A stretch of 32,334 bases of DNA from Bacillota bacterium (GCA_018818645.1 JAHIRQ010000019.1:1-32334), one strand, 5' to 3'; shown: positions 24,436 through 32,148, numbered from the stretch's first letter. Program-made: numbers and translations. The notes: generated by a model not told the origin, from the sequence alone.

Positions 24436-25663
24436 GTTCTTCTTCGATAACAGGTTCAACTTCTTCCAAATGAACTACCGTGCTATACTCTCTAAATGGA
24501 AGTTTCTCATGATGTGCTTGAAGTAATTCATATGGGTCTACTAAGACATCAAATATCCAGTTATTTCCAATAAAATAGTTATCCTTATTGGAAAGAAATG
24601 AATCCTGATATTCGAGATGTAAGATATGCATATATTTCATTTTGTTATAATTAAGCATCTTTGAATCCAATTTTGTGCTTACAAGTTTTTGAATATCATC
24701 AAATAATTTATATGCTTTTTCAACATTGCTATTGAAATAATGATAACTTGCAATATCATAGATTAAACTTAATCCCAGTTCATCTTTTAAATATTTCCTG
24801 ATTGGTATCCGATTGATTTTAATATCGATCGTATGATCTAAGGGTTCATCTCTTCGAATAACTCCATCGATGTAGCTCAGTAGGATCATGGTATGAAACT
24901 GTGATGAACTGATTGGTAAACCTTTTAATGTATCTCTAGATTTTTCCCATATGAAGTGATCGGATTCTTTTGAATCTGATAAGGTAAACATCGAGTATTG
25001 AGTAATCATCGCTAGGGCAAATGTCTGATCAGTTCTCATCTTTTTATAAGCTACAAAATCTCCAAAGAACATTGGGTTCGATAAAGTAAATGAATATATA
25101 AAAAGTAAATTAATTGGTATAGCATAAAATGCTAATAAATAGATGATTCCCATGAATTCACTTTGAGGAACAAATAAGACTGCTAAGATGAATGAAACGA
25201 TTGTAACCGATAAAAATGTAATGGTTACAATAGGTGCTGCGATTAATGCTCTTGAGAATTTTTTTACTATTTTTTGATACTCGTTTTCATCCTTAACATC
25301 TCCAAAATCTGGAACGACTAACCCACCAAGTAAGACAATCAATTTAGGTTTAATTCTAAATCTCCAGCCCTTTTCTGTTTTATGAAAAATAAAGATTGTG
25401 ATATAGAGTGCTCTAAGCTTAACCTGTTGAAAAACAAAGGAAAAGAAGTGTCCTAATTCATGAATAGTTAGGGAAATATAAAAAGTTAAGAAAAACCATA
25501 GTAGATAATCCAAAAATGTTAGTGAACTTCTAACGTCATTGAAACCTAGCCACTGGCTGACTTGACTGAACCCTAAAAAAGAATATAAAATAAGTGTTAA
25601 TACAACAAGAAAAGGTAGGAATCTAAACTTTATTTTCTTCTTTTTCTTTTTATCGAATGCCAT
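24416..25663 (-). CDS. M50 (site-2 protease-type) membrane metalloprotease
   Basis: A membrane protein of about 415 residues with the zinc-protease motif HELGH (68-72) inside a hydrophobic segment, and a downstream NPMFFGDF that fits the third zinc ligand (Asp) of site-2 proteases. Membrane segments lie at about 14-32, 50-68, 95-110 and 140-190; the C-terminal 190 residues are soluble and helical, of unknown fold. The frame is open from 25729, but the ATG at 25663 (MAFDKKKKKKIKF), which overlaps the end of the P-II-like gene by 14 bases, fits a basic cytosolic start; its Shine-Dalgarno (AGGAAG) is distant, so the start is uncertain. Third gene of the DUF1538 operon. The substrate is unknown. 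Confidence 0.82.
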   Translation of the reverse strand: MAFDKKKKKKIKFRFLPFLVVLTLILYSFLGFSQVSQWLGFNDVRSSLTFLDYLLWFFLTFYISLTIHELGHFFSFVFQQVKLRALYITIFIFHKTEKGWRFRIKPKLIVLLGGLVVPDFGDVKDENEYQKIVKKFSRALIAAPIVTITFLSVTIVSFILAVLFVPQSEFMGIIYLLAFYAIPINLLFIYSFTLSNPMFFGDFVAYKKMRTDQTFALAMITQYSMFTLSDSKESDHFIWEKSRDTLKGLPISSSQFHTMILLSYIDGVIRRDEPLDHTIDIKINRIPIRKYLKDELGLSLIYDIASYHYFNSNVEKAYKLFDDIQKLVSTKLDSKMLNYNKMKYMHILHLEYQDSFLSNKDNYFIGNNWIFDVLVDPYELLQAHHEKLPFREYSTVVHLEEVEPVIEEEQKSDSD

Positions 25664-26315
25664 AGGTTTGGTGAACTTCCTGAACAAATATGATTCCATT
25701 TCCGGGTTGATCAATATCAAGTTCCTCACAAATGGATGTGATGATTGGTTTTACAATCTCTTTTTGGGCAAGAATTAATACAATTTCTTTTTCAGGTTCT
25801 ATCTCCATGGCGAATAACTTACTTGTTTCATGAATACCTGATCCTCTTGCATTGATGATGGTTGCACCTTTGGCACCTGCCATAGTTGCTGCATCAACAA
25901 CCTTTTCTCCTGATCCTTTATCTACAATTGTAAATATTGCTTTATATTCAGTCATATTATGACCTCCAATTTCATTTTTAGCTTCATACTCATATTTTCC
26001 AGCACCCAAAAACTGTGTTACAGGGATTACAAATGCTATACCATGATGTGGTTTAGCGAGTTTTAGTTTCTCATATAAAGCATCTAGTGCAGGATTGATA
26101 ATCTTTCTAGGTGCAATCATCAATACCAATTCTTTTCTAGTTTCTGTAAGCTCCAAAAATTCAAGTAAAGGTCTTTTATGTGTACCCTTACCTAGAATGA
26201 TTGTACCTCCAAGAATACCCTCTTCTTTCGCATATTTTAATACCTTACTGCCTATACCATAATTGACGATGATACATAACATTTCAAAGTTTGATAATAA
26301 AGATATGTTTTCCAT
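25650..26315 (-). CDS. Tandem P-II-like signalling protein
   Basis: A 221-residue protein made of two P-II-like ferredoxin folds (about 8-100 and 122-218). The halves align: MLCIIVNYGIGSKVLKYAKEEG with YKAIFTIVDKGSGEKVVDAA, then GGTIILGKGTHK with GATIINARGSGI, KELVLMIAP with KEIVLILAQ, and PHHGIAFVIPV with GNGIIFVQEV. P-II proteins bind ATP, ADP or other nucleotides between subunits and control transporters. No classical uridylylated Tyr is evident. The ATG follows AAGGAGG and starts 1 base after the DUF1538 stop. The fused pair would act as a pseudo-oligomer. The ligand is unknown. Confidence 0.88.
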   Translation of the reverse strand: MENISLLSNFEMLCIIVNYGIGSKVLKYAKEEGILGGTIILGKGTHKRPLLEFLELTETRKELVLMIAPRKIINPALDALYEKLKLAKPHHGIAFVIPVTQFLGAGKYEYEAKNEIGGHNMTEYKAIFTIVDKGSGEKVVDAATMAGAKGATIINARGSGIHETSKLFAMEIEPEKEIVLILAQKEIVKPIITSICEELDIDQPGNGIIFVQEVHQTYGIR

Positions 26316-26316
26316 C

Positions 26317-27795
26317 CTAGATACCTCCTTTTCTTGATCTTATTTTAAAGACAAATCCTAGTAACTGCAGGGTAATGATTGGGGCTAATGCAACTAAAGC
26401 AATCATTCCAAAACCATCAAGTAAGACGTTCGCACTCGGAGTCGCATTTGCAGCACCTGTTGTAAATGCGAGAATGAATGTTGCTGTCATTGGACCTGTT
26501 GCAACTCCTCCGGCATCAAATGCTATCCCTACAAATAGCTTTGGAACCATAAACATTAAGGCTAGTGATATGATATATCCCGGTAACAATAGATGCCATA
26601 ACTGCAGGGATGGAACCAATATTTTTAAGATGGAAAGCATGATGGCAAATCCTACTCCAATCGATAAGGGGATAAGCACAGCTTTCTTCTTAACATAACC
26701 TGATGTTATATCTTCAATTTGATAAGTCAATACTGAGACTGCAGGTTCTGCAGCGATTGTAAAAAGTCCAAGCAAGAAGGCAATCAGCAAGATATACACT
26801 TTATGATCTAAGAGAGCTAACGTATAACCTATTTTTGAACCAACTTCCATAAAGCCTGCATTGACTCCAACTAAAAAGATAAATAAACCGAGGAGAGCAT
26901 AGATAAAACCCTTAAGAATTCTAATGAATGCTCTTTTTGTTAATTTAAATGAAACAGTTTGCAATATAAACAAAATGATTATCAGGGGTAATAAAGACAT
27001 AAAACTCTCATTGAATACAGAAGTTACGATTGATGTAAAAGGTTTTATGATTTCTGTAGATTCAGTAATGTTTTCTGGGATATGAGCTGCAAAGTTTAAG
27101 TTCCTATTGAAGAAACCCAAAATCATGAGAGCGATGATTGCCCCAGTGGAAGCTATCGATACTAGACCAAAGCTATCTTTTTCTGATGATTTACTGTCCT
27201 TCTTCATTTTGGTAATACCAATAGATAATGCAAGTAGAAATGGTACTGCTAGAACACCTGTGGTTGCACCTGAGGCATCAAATGAAATAGCTAAAAATTC
27301 TGGTGATGTAAAAAATGCTAACACAAATATAATCAAGTATAGAACAAGTAATATTCGATATAGAGGAAGGTTATAGATAATTCTAATGAAACCTAAGCCA
27401 ATCATGATTGCTAGACCTATGGAAACACTAATTAAGATACTGACAGATGATATATCACCTTGGGTGACAAAGTCTACTTGATTCGAAAATACGAGTAAAC
27501 CAGGCTCAGCAATCGAAATAAAGAATCCTAGAATTAAACCAGCTACTAAAACAATTACGAGTTTATTGGTCTTAGTAAGGGTAGATCCTGTGTGACTTCC
27601 TAGCGGAGTTATCCCTAAATCAACACCAACTAAAAATAGTGATAAACCGATGATTACAAACACTGAACCAATGATAAAGCGAATTAAAAAAGGTGTAGAT
27701 AGTGGAACAAGTGTGAAGTTTAAAATAATAACTATAAGAGTAATGGGAACAACTGCTATGATATTATCTCTAAATTTCTCAGCTAAAATATTCAC
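26317..27795 (-). CDS. DUF1538 family membrane protein (probable transporter)
   Basis: A polytopic membrane protein of about 492 residues built from two homologous halves of the DUF1538 type. Paired motifs: FLVGVDLGITPLGSHTG with FLVGVNAGFMEVGSKIG, ISIAEPGLLVFSNQVDF with TIAAEPAVSVLTYQIED, and AISFDASGATTGVLAVP with GIAFDAGGVATGPMTAT. The duplicated AEP and FD-GG/A-TG motifs in membrane segments look like a transport path. The frame opens at a GTG (27804), but the GTG at 27795 has GGGGAG 8 nt upstream and is chosen. First gene of the operon with the P-II-like and M50 genes. Function is unproven; pairing with P-II-like proteins suggests a regulated transporter. Confidence 0.88.
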   Translation of the reverse strand: MNILAEKFRDNIIAVVPITLIVIILNFTLVPLSTPFLIRFIIGSVFVIIGLSLFLVGVDLGITPLGSHTGSTLTKTNKLVIVLVAGLILGFFISIAEPGLLVFSNQVDFVTQGDISSVSILISVSIGLAIMIGLGFIRIIYNLPLYRILLVLYLIIFVLAFFTSPEFLAISFDASGATTGVLAVPFLLALSIGITKMKKDSKSSEKDSFGLVSIASTGAIIALMILGFFNRNLNFAAHIPENITESTEIIKPFTSIVTSVFNESFMSLLPLIIILFILQTVSFKLTKRAFIRILKGFIYALLGLFIFLVGVNAGFMEVGSKIGYTLALLDHKVYILLIAFLLGLFTIAAEPAVSVLTYQIEDITSGYVKKKAVLIPLSIGVGFAIMLSILKILVPSLQLWHLLLPGYIISLALMFMVPKLFVGIAFDAGGVATGPMTATFILAFTTGAANATPSANVLLDGFGMIALVALAPIITLQLLGFVFKIRSRKGGI

Positions 27796-27834
27796 GTTGC
27801 TCACTCCCCTTCTTCTGTTTGTTATTCTATTTAA

Positions 27835-27864
27835 ATTATACTATAGTTTCAAAGTTATTCCTAA
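27835..27864 (-). promoter_or_regulatory. Promoter of the DUF1538 operon
   Basis: On the minus strand a perfect TATAAT (27835-27840) with a weak TTAGGA (27859-27864) at 18 nt. The start codon follows about 40 bases later. Confidence 0.55.
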
Positions 27865-27996
27865 TTCTAGTGTCTAAACACAAGTGAATCCAAATGTTAC
27901 AATTTATGAATAAAGAACTATAGAAGTAAGGATATGATTTATAATGGATTGATGACAGTTTTTATTAAAAATCAACATCATTTCTATGAATCCTGC

Positions 27997-28025
27997 TTGA
28001 CATCTTTTAAAATATTTGCTATCAT
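27997..28025 (+). promoter_or_regulatory. Promoter of tRNA-Gly
   Basis: A perfect TTGACA (27997-28002), 17-nt spacer, TGC-TATCAT (28020-28025). Confidence 0.88.
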
Positions 28026-28041
28026 AAAAAAGCACGATAGC

Positions 28042-28116
28042 GTGGGCGTCGTATAATGGTTATTACACGTGCTTGCCAAGCATGAGATGGGGGTCCGATT
28101 CCCCTCGCCCGCTCCA
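28042..28116 (+). tRNA. tRNA-Gly (anticodon GCC)
   Basis: A 75-base cloverleaf with encoded CCA (discriminator T). Acceptor GTGGGCG / CGCCCGC has one G-U at 2-71. Anticodon stem CGTGC / GCATG, loop TTGCCAA, anticodon GCC at 28075-28077. T stem GGGGG / CCCCT. The T loop reads TCCGATT, with C at position 55 (28095) where nearly all elongator tRNAs have T. The D stem has a T-T mismatch at 13-22. Own promoter and terminator. Confidence 0.93.
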
Positions 28117-28126
28117 TAAGGAAATC

Positions 28127-28152
28127 AACTATGCGAAAGCGTAGTTTTTTTT
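28127..28152 (+). terminator. Intrinsic terminator of tRNA-Gly
   Basis: Stem AACTATGC / GCGTAGTT (one G-U) closed by a GAAA tetraloop, followed by eight T (28145-28152). Confidence 0.93.
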
Positions 28153-28191
28153 ATCTTTTTGAGCATTATAAAACAATCGAATCATTTATGG

Positions 28192-28220
28192 TTGCTAAGT
28201 TCAAATTGATATGCTATAAT
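28192..28220 (+). promoter_or_regulatory. Promoter of the riboswitch-antiporter transcript
   Basis: TTGCTA (28192-28197), an exact 17-nt spacer, TGC-TATAAT (28215-28220). The predicted start is near 28227, giving a leader of about 195 bases. Confidence 0.85.
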
Positions 28221-28228
28221 TCATATCG

Positions 28229-28345
28229 TTGTATGTCTCCGAATCACAATGATTTGAGTGGGGGAACCAGTTTTTTGGGGTGAATCATCACATGAAGGGT
28301 AACTTGGAACCCTAACCCGTCAGCTAACCTCATAGGAGTAATCAC
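28229..28345 (+). promoter_or_regulatory. c-di-AMP riboswitch (ydaO/yuaA class)
   Basis: The leader carries the conserved blocks of the ydaO/yuaA aptamer in order: CCGAATC (28239-28245), GGGGGAACC (28260-28268), a T run, GGGGTGAATC (28277-28286), GGGTAACTT (28297-28305) and AACCCGTCAGCTAACCTC (28314-28331). Helix P1 can form between CTCC (28237-28240) and GGAG (28335-28338). The class senses cyclic di-AMP and mostly controls potassium and osmolyte transport, usually shutting expression off when ligand binds. A terminator follows at once, fitting transcription control of the antiporter gene. Outer edges are approximate. Confidence 0.93.
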
Positions 28346-28346
28346 C

Positions 28347-28383
28347 AAGCGTGTAGTCTATGCTAAGACTATGTGCTTTTTTT
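28347..28383 (+). terminator. Riboswitch expression-platform terminator
   Basis: A 13-bp stem (28347-28359 with 28366-28378, three consecutive G-U/U-G pairs in the middle) with a 6-nt loop and a run of seven T (28377-28383). It lies between the aptamer and the antiporter start. Confidence 0.9.
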
Positions 28384-28423
28384 GTTAGTCAAACAAGAAA
28401 AGCCTATGGAAGGATGAGTTGAA

Positions 28424-29632
28424 TTGAACATCATTTTAAAAATTAGTATAATTCTTGTTGCAGGTTTCATCTTTGGAAAAGGAGCGAAATTTTTAAAGCT
28501 CCCCAGTGTATCTGGTTATTTAATTGCTGGTCTTCTGCTTGGGCCATCTTTATTTAACTTTGTATCTAGTGAAGAAGCTGAATCCTTTGAAATCATTAGT
28601 GAGATTACATTATCCTTCATCGCTTTTGGTATCGGTAGTGAGTTTATGCTTAAAGATATCGTTAAAATGGGTAAAAAGATAGCAATTATTACACTCGCAG
28701 AAGTCGCTGGTGCAATCATTGTAGTATTTTCAGTCATGTATTTTCTATTCAATCAAGATTTTGCATTCTCTTTAGTCATCGCTTCTATGTCAGCAGCAAC
28801 TGCTCCTGCAGCTACAATTATGGTCATTAGACAATATAGAGCATATGGACCTGTGACAAAAACAATTCTTCCTGTAGTAGCACTTGATGATGTATTTGGA
28901 ATTGTAGCTTTTGGTATTGCAATATCGGTTGCTAAAATACTAGTCTCTGGAACTGAATTCTCGATATTAAAAATTATCGGTGTTCCAATTTATGAAATAT
29001 TTGGTTCTCTTCTCCTGGGATTGATACTAGGAGTTGTTCTATCTTTATTAACTAAGAAAATTGATCCAAAAGATGAGCTTCAGATTAAAACAATATTCTT
29101 TGTTGGTATCGCGACAGGATTATCAAAAGTTCTTGATTTCTCACCACTTCTCACCAATATCATGATGGGAGCAACCTTAGCAAATCTCAGAGTATTTTCA
29201 AATCGATCATTTTCTGCAGTTAACGACTTCGTTCCTATATTCTATATTTTATTCTTCACAATTGCTGGTGCAGCACTTGATTTGAAAATACTTTATACGG
29301 TTGGACTTATAGGAGCAGGCTATATTGTAGCAAGAGCTTCAGGAAAGATCTTAGGTGCCTTCATTGGTGCCAAATGGGTTAAGGCGGAACCTCAGGTTCA
29401 AAAATATTTAGGATTTGCATTATTGCCCCAAGGTGGGATATCAATAGGGCTTTCTGTTATCGTGATGCAACAGCTTCCAATGTATTCTATTCAAATAACA
29501 ACAATCATTATGGCAAGTGTTCTTTTCTATGAAACACTCGGTCCAATCTTTGCAAAAATATCGATACATAAAGCAGGAGAAATTAATATATTACCTGATG
29601 TCGATGAAATGTATGAGGAATCAGCTCACTAA
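28424..29632 (+). CDS. CPA2-type cation/proton antiporter
   Basis: A 402-residue membrane antiporter of the Na+/H+ exchanger fold (KefB/GerN/NapA relatives), 11-12 membrane segments. The ion site shows ALDDVFGI with the Asp pair D155-D156, and the crossing unwound helix SAATAPAA (123-130). The protein ends soon after the last segment (EINILPDVDEMYEESAH), with no TrkA-N/RCK domain, so gating must come from elsewhere or expression alone. The start is TTG with AAGGATGA 9 nt before it; the in-frame alternatives are worse. Controlled by the c-di-AMP riboswitch. Substrate probably K+ or Na+ by context. Confidence 0.92.
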   Translation: MNIILKISIILVAGFIFGKGAKFLKLPSVSGYLIAGLLLGPSLFNFVSSEEAESFEIISEITLSFIAFGIGSEFMLKDIVKMGKKIAIITLAEVAGAIIVVFSVMYFLFNQDFAFSLVIASMSAATAPAATIMVIRQYRAYGPVTKTILPVVALDDVFGIVAFGIAISVAKILVSGTEFSILKIIGVPIYEIFGSLLLGLILGVVLSLLTKKIDPKDELQIKTIFFVGIATGLSKVLDFSPLLTNIMMGATLANLRVFSNRSFSAVNDFVPIFYILFFTIAGAALDLKILYTVGLIGAGYIVARASGKILGAFIGAKWVKAEPQVQKYLGFALLPQGGISIGLSVIVMQQLPMYSIQITTIIMASVLFYETLGPIFAKISIHKAGEINILPDVDEMYEESAH

Positions 29633-29636
29633 AAAA

Positions 29637-29667
29637 GGGTTCAGCAAACTTGCTGAACCCTCATTTT
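29637..29667. terminator. Bidirectional terminator between antiporter and 231-aa membrane gene
   Basis: A perfect 10-bp stem GGGTTCAGCA / TGCTGAACCC (29637-29646 and 29651-29660), loop AACT. Leftward it is followed by six U; rightward by TCATTTTTAA. Confidence 0.9.
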
Positions 29668-30362
29668 TAATCTTTCTTGTATTTGAGTAAACCTAGAATT
29701 GCTCCATAGATTAAATAAAAGGCAAATGCAGTAAATAAGAAATAGCTAATCGGACTTTCAAGAAGATTACCATTGAATACTACATCTAGAAATCTAAATG
29801 GTACATCTGCAACTCCTGCTAAAAGTAAAACAATTGCGAAGAATGGACTACCAAACATCAGTGCTACGACTGGTGGGAATATCTTTAGTACAGCACCACT
29901 AAAGCCATCTCGGAAAAAGAAGAAAATAAAGGCGATGACTGCTGAAATCACAACAGGGGATGACCCTAACCCACCTTTAAACTCACCAGAAAGTAATCCT
30001 GATAATACAACAAGAGCTAAATAGATAAAAATGATGGAATTGATGATCAGTTCTAAAGTAAATGTTCCAGAAAATGAAAATGAACTGAAATCAAAGGAAG
30101 TAAGTGCGAGTAATAATGCTCTACCGGCTCCAAGAAATAGTGTGATGAGCAAGATAAGATGCGAAGCCATTGACTTATTCGAAAGCTGCAAACCAAGTAC
30201 TGCAAATAAAACAAGTAAAAGTGGAATAAGTCCTGCTAAAAATAACCAAATATTACCGGACCCACCAAGATTTGTTAATAAGACATAAGCTGCAATAATA
30301 ACTATAATAACTGTAGTTATTGTATGTGAGAATAAACTCTTAAAATTCTTAATAAAATTCAT
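29667..30362 (-). CDS. Polytopic membrane protein, unknown function
   Basis: Unrecognised. The 231 residues have about seven hydrophobic segments (about 15-32, 37-57, 65-88, 101-122, 135-150, 163-185 and 202-224) with short loops and only a short charged tail (KYKKD). The stretches FFRDGFSGAVLKIFPP and GVADVPFRFLDVVF are the most distinctive loops. The ATG follows AAAGGAG. It is single, between the bidirectional terminator and the next operon, with no clear promoter. Confidence 0.75.
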   Translation of the reverse strand: MNFIKNFKSLFSHTITTVIIVIIAAYVLLTNLGGSGNIWLFLAGLIPLLLVLFAVLGLQLSNKSMASHLILLITLFLGAGRALLLALTSFDFSSFSFSGTFTLELIINSIIFIYLALVVLSGLLSGEFKGGLGSSPVVISAVIAFIFFFFRDGFSGAVLKIFPPVVALMFGSPFFAIVLLLAGVADVPFRFLDVVFNGNLLESPISYFLFTAFAFYLIYGAILGLLKYKKD

Positions 30363-30431
30363 ATTGTTACTCCTTTATTTAATGTAGTCTTATTCTACCA
30401 TCTCAAGTATTTTTTTTCTAACAATCCGCAT

Positions 30432-30465
30432 AAAGAAAACATCCTACATAGCAAGGTGTTTCTTT
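30432..30465 (-). terminator. Possible terminator of the DUF402-ArAE operon
   Basis: On the minus strand AAAGAAACACC pairs imperfectly, with bulges, to GGATGTTTTCTTT across the stop codon of the ArAE gene. It is U-rich at its 3' side but the stem is irregular. Confidence 0.4.
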
Positions 30466-31427
30466 CCAAATTCTGGGTATTGATGATGAAAATGAATTTT
30501 AATAACGAGAAGTGATTCGATTTCATTTAGTATTTGATAGAGTTTTGCTCTGAGTTCAAATTCTTCTCTAGTTTCTGGTAGTGGTGCATCCTTAAATACT
30601 TGCTGCAGTTCATCTAATTTTCTCAATTGATAAGTTGCTTTATCATAAACTCCAATATCATTACTTAATCCCTTGATAAACTCTGATATTTTGAGTGCAT
30701 TTGGGTGTATTTTTTTTATTTTAAGTGCTTGTTGATACATATGTCTTATATAACTTGATTGTTCTTTTCTCATATGAAGATATGCAAGATAACTATGATC
30801 ATTATAAAAGAGTAAATCTTTATCGACAAGTTCTACGATATCGATTGTATCCGATATTTTTCGATCAACTGTCGCATAATGTCTATAATACTCATCATTA
30901 TAATCTGGATCTTTTAATAATAAAGAAAGCATAAAAAGATGATCTCTAACAAGTTGATCAATTGACAAAACGTGATTATCAAGTTCTTTTTCGGATTGTG
31001 TTGGATAGATTAAATTAAAGATTAATGCAATCCCTACTGATATAAAAAGTAATGCAAGCTCATTACCAATTAGATTGAAGGAAAACTCCCCATGAACAAG
31101 TAAATGCGTTACAAGAACTAGAGCAGGTACGATACCTTCATTAACCTTTAATACCCAAGAGGCATATGCAAAAATAAAGACAAAGAAACTATAGACTACA
31201 AAATTATAGCCAAATGCTATGAACATGAGTGTTGCTAGCATAATCCCAAAAATAGAATCGACTACTCTTCTAATCGATACTACTAGAGAATCCTTTTTTG
31301 TTAAATGAATCGACAATATTGCTAAAACTCCAGCAGTTAACCAGTAATCAAGATTAAGAAAACGAGCTACTAAACTCGCTAAAACACCAACCAAACTCAT
31401 TTTGATTGCTGTATTTAAAAGTCTCAT
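30444..31427 (-). CDS. ArAE_1/UPF0421 (FUSC-related) membrane protein
   Basis: A 327-residue protein with four or five membrane segments in the first 145 residues (starting RLLNTAIKMSLVGVLASLVARFL in short form: TAIKMSLVGVLASL, then YWLTAGVLAILSI) and a soluble helical C-terminal half. The pattern GVLAILSIHLTKKDSL ... RRVVDSIFGIMLATL matches the aromatic-acid-exporter-like family that includes Bacillus YgaE (UPF0421). Transport of aromatic acids is inferred from distant relatives only. The ATG follows GAGGGAAAG, 7 bases after the DUF402 stop, so the two form an operon; I recall the same two families lying near each other in Bacillus subtilis (ygaC, ygaE). Confidence 0.85.
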   Translation of the reverse strand: MRLLNTAIKMSLVGVLASLVARFLNLDYWLTAGVLAILSIHLTKKDSLVVSIRRVVDSIFGIMLATLMFIAFGYNFVVYSFFVFIFAYASWVLKVNEGIVPALVLVTHLLVHGEFSFNLIGNELALLFISVGIALIFNLIYPTQSEKELDNHVLSIDQLVRDHLFMLSLLLKDPDYNDEYYRHYATVDRKISDTIDIVELVDKDLLFYNDHSYLAYLHMRKEQSSYIRHMYQQALKIKKIHPNALKISEFIKGLSNDIGVYDKATYQLRKLDELQQVFKDAPLPETREEFELRAKLYQILNEIESLLVIKIHFHHQYPEFGKKHLAM

Positions 31428-31434
31428 CTTTCCC

Positions 31435-31965
31435 TCACTTTTTATTCATACCTTTATATTGTTCGTGATAAGCTTTAATGTCAGATAGACAAAAAGGCTT
31501 TTCCTTGTTTTCTATTTTTCCAATAAGTATTTGAATTTGATTGTTAATAATCGATTGAATTTCTTCTGAGTAACACATCAATCCTAAGTGTGTCTCATAT
31601 TCTTTTTCATCAAGTAGCACGTATTTCCCATCAGGAAATACCTTGATATCAAGGTCATAATCAATATACTTGATGGCTTCACCATCATATAAATAAGGAC
31701 TTGACAGGTTACAATAGAAATAAACACCATCTTTTTTTAACATACCTATGATATTAAACCATAGATCTGAATAAAAATAGCAGATTGCAGGCTCTTTTGT
31801 ATGCCAGCTTCTTCCATCTGATTCGATAACCTTTGTTCGATTGTTTGCAGTTACTAATACGTTTTGATCTTGATATAATACCACGGTTTTTTTCCAGATA
31901 CGGTGCAATTTTTTATTATGCTTGTAGCTGTGAATAGGTACAGTCATACCGGTTGATAATTTCAT
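31435..31965 (-). CDS. ntdP: DUF402 nucleoside di/triphosphate phosphatase
   Basis: A 176-residue DUF402 protein. Members such as Staphylococcus aureus SA1684 and Bacillus YgaC hydrolyse nucleoside di- and triphosphates with divalent metal. Visible family stretches are HRIWKKTVVL (21-30), YFYSDLWFNIIGM (63-75), and the metal/substrate region YFYCNLSSPYLYDGEAIKYI with YDLDIKVFPDGKYVLLDEKEYE (82-124), rich in conserved Asp, Asn and Glu. The ATG follows GAGGTGG. Extended -10 promoter upstream. First gene of the pair with the ArAE protein. Confidence 0.9.
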   Translation of the reverse strand: MKLSTGMTVPIHSYKHNKKLHRIWKKTVVLYQDQNVLVTANNRTKVIESDGRSWHTKEPAICYFYSDLWFNIIGMLKKDGVYFYCNLSSPYLYDGEAIKYIDYDLDIKVFPDGKYVLLDEKEYETHLGLMCYSEEIQSIINNQIQILIGKIENKEKPFCLSDIKAYHEQYKGMNKK

Positions 31966-31989
31966 AAAACCACCTCAAATGATGTATTT

Positions 31990-31998
31990 ATTATAACA
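31990..31998 (-). promoter_or_regulatory. Extended -10 promoter of the ntdP operon
   Basis: The minus strand reads TGTTATAAT, 25 bases before the ATG, with a TTCAAT at 17 nt as a weak -35. Confidence 0.72.
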
Positions 31999-32068
31999 TG
32001 TAAGTTTATTTTATTGAATGTTTATGAAAAGTTTTAGTATTTTTTGGTATTCCGAGGTTTTGATCATT

Positions 32069-32091
32069 AAAAAAACTCCGATATGGAGTTT
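32069..32091 (-). terminator. Leftward terminator hairpin ahead of the TnpB region
   Basis: AAACTCC / GGAGTTT stem (32073-32079 and 32085-32091) with a 5-nt loop; on the minus strand it is followed by a U run. No leftward gene is visible to its right within the window, so it would stop antisense or read-out transcription from the element. Confidence 0.65.
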
Positions 32092-32099
32092 ATCTAAAA

Positions 32100-32148
32100 G
32101 TTTCAGAAAACTCCCTCTTCAAAGGATTAAGTGGGAGATGAATGAAAC
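32100..32148 (+). repeat. Nested inverted repeat, possible subterminal hairpin
   Basis: GTTTCA (32100-32105) pairs with TGAAAC (32143-32148), and inside it CTCCC (32111-32115) with GGGAG (32133-32137), separated by symmetrical 5-base internal loops (GAAAA and ATGAA). IS200/IS605 ends carry hairpins near the cleavage sites; this could be one, or an RNA structure in the tnpB leader. Confidence 0.5.

Noticed and set aside
24268-24459. Open frame on the minus strand across tRNA-Thr
   Set aside because: It runs through the tRNA gene and the terminator; no Shine-Dalgarno and no plausible product.
26375-27877. Plus-strand open frames opposite the DUF1538 gene
   Set aside because: Their composition mirrors the hydrophobic coding strand, and the minus-strand frame has clear duplicated DUF1538 motifs.
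27865-27996. Intergenic stretch between the DUF1538 promoter and the tRNA-Gly promoter, searched for a small RNA
   Set aside because: AT-rich with scattered TATAAT-like words but no terminator hairpin or conserved structure, so no RNA gene is claimed.
28414-28422. ATG AGT TGA mini-frame just before the antiporter start
   Set aside because: Could be a two-codon leader frame, but such triplets arise by chance in AT-rich sequence and the TTG has its own ribosome site at good spacing.
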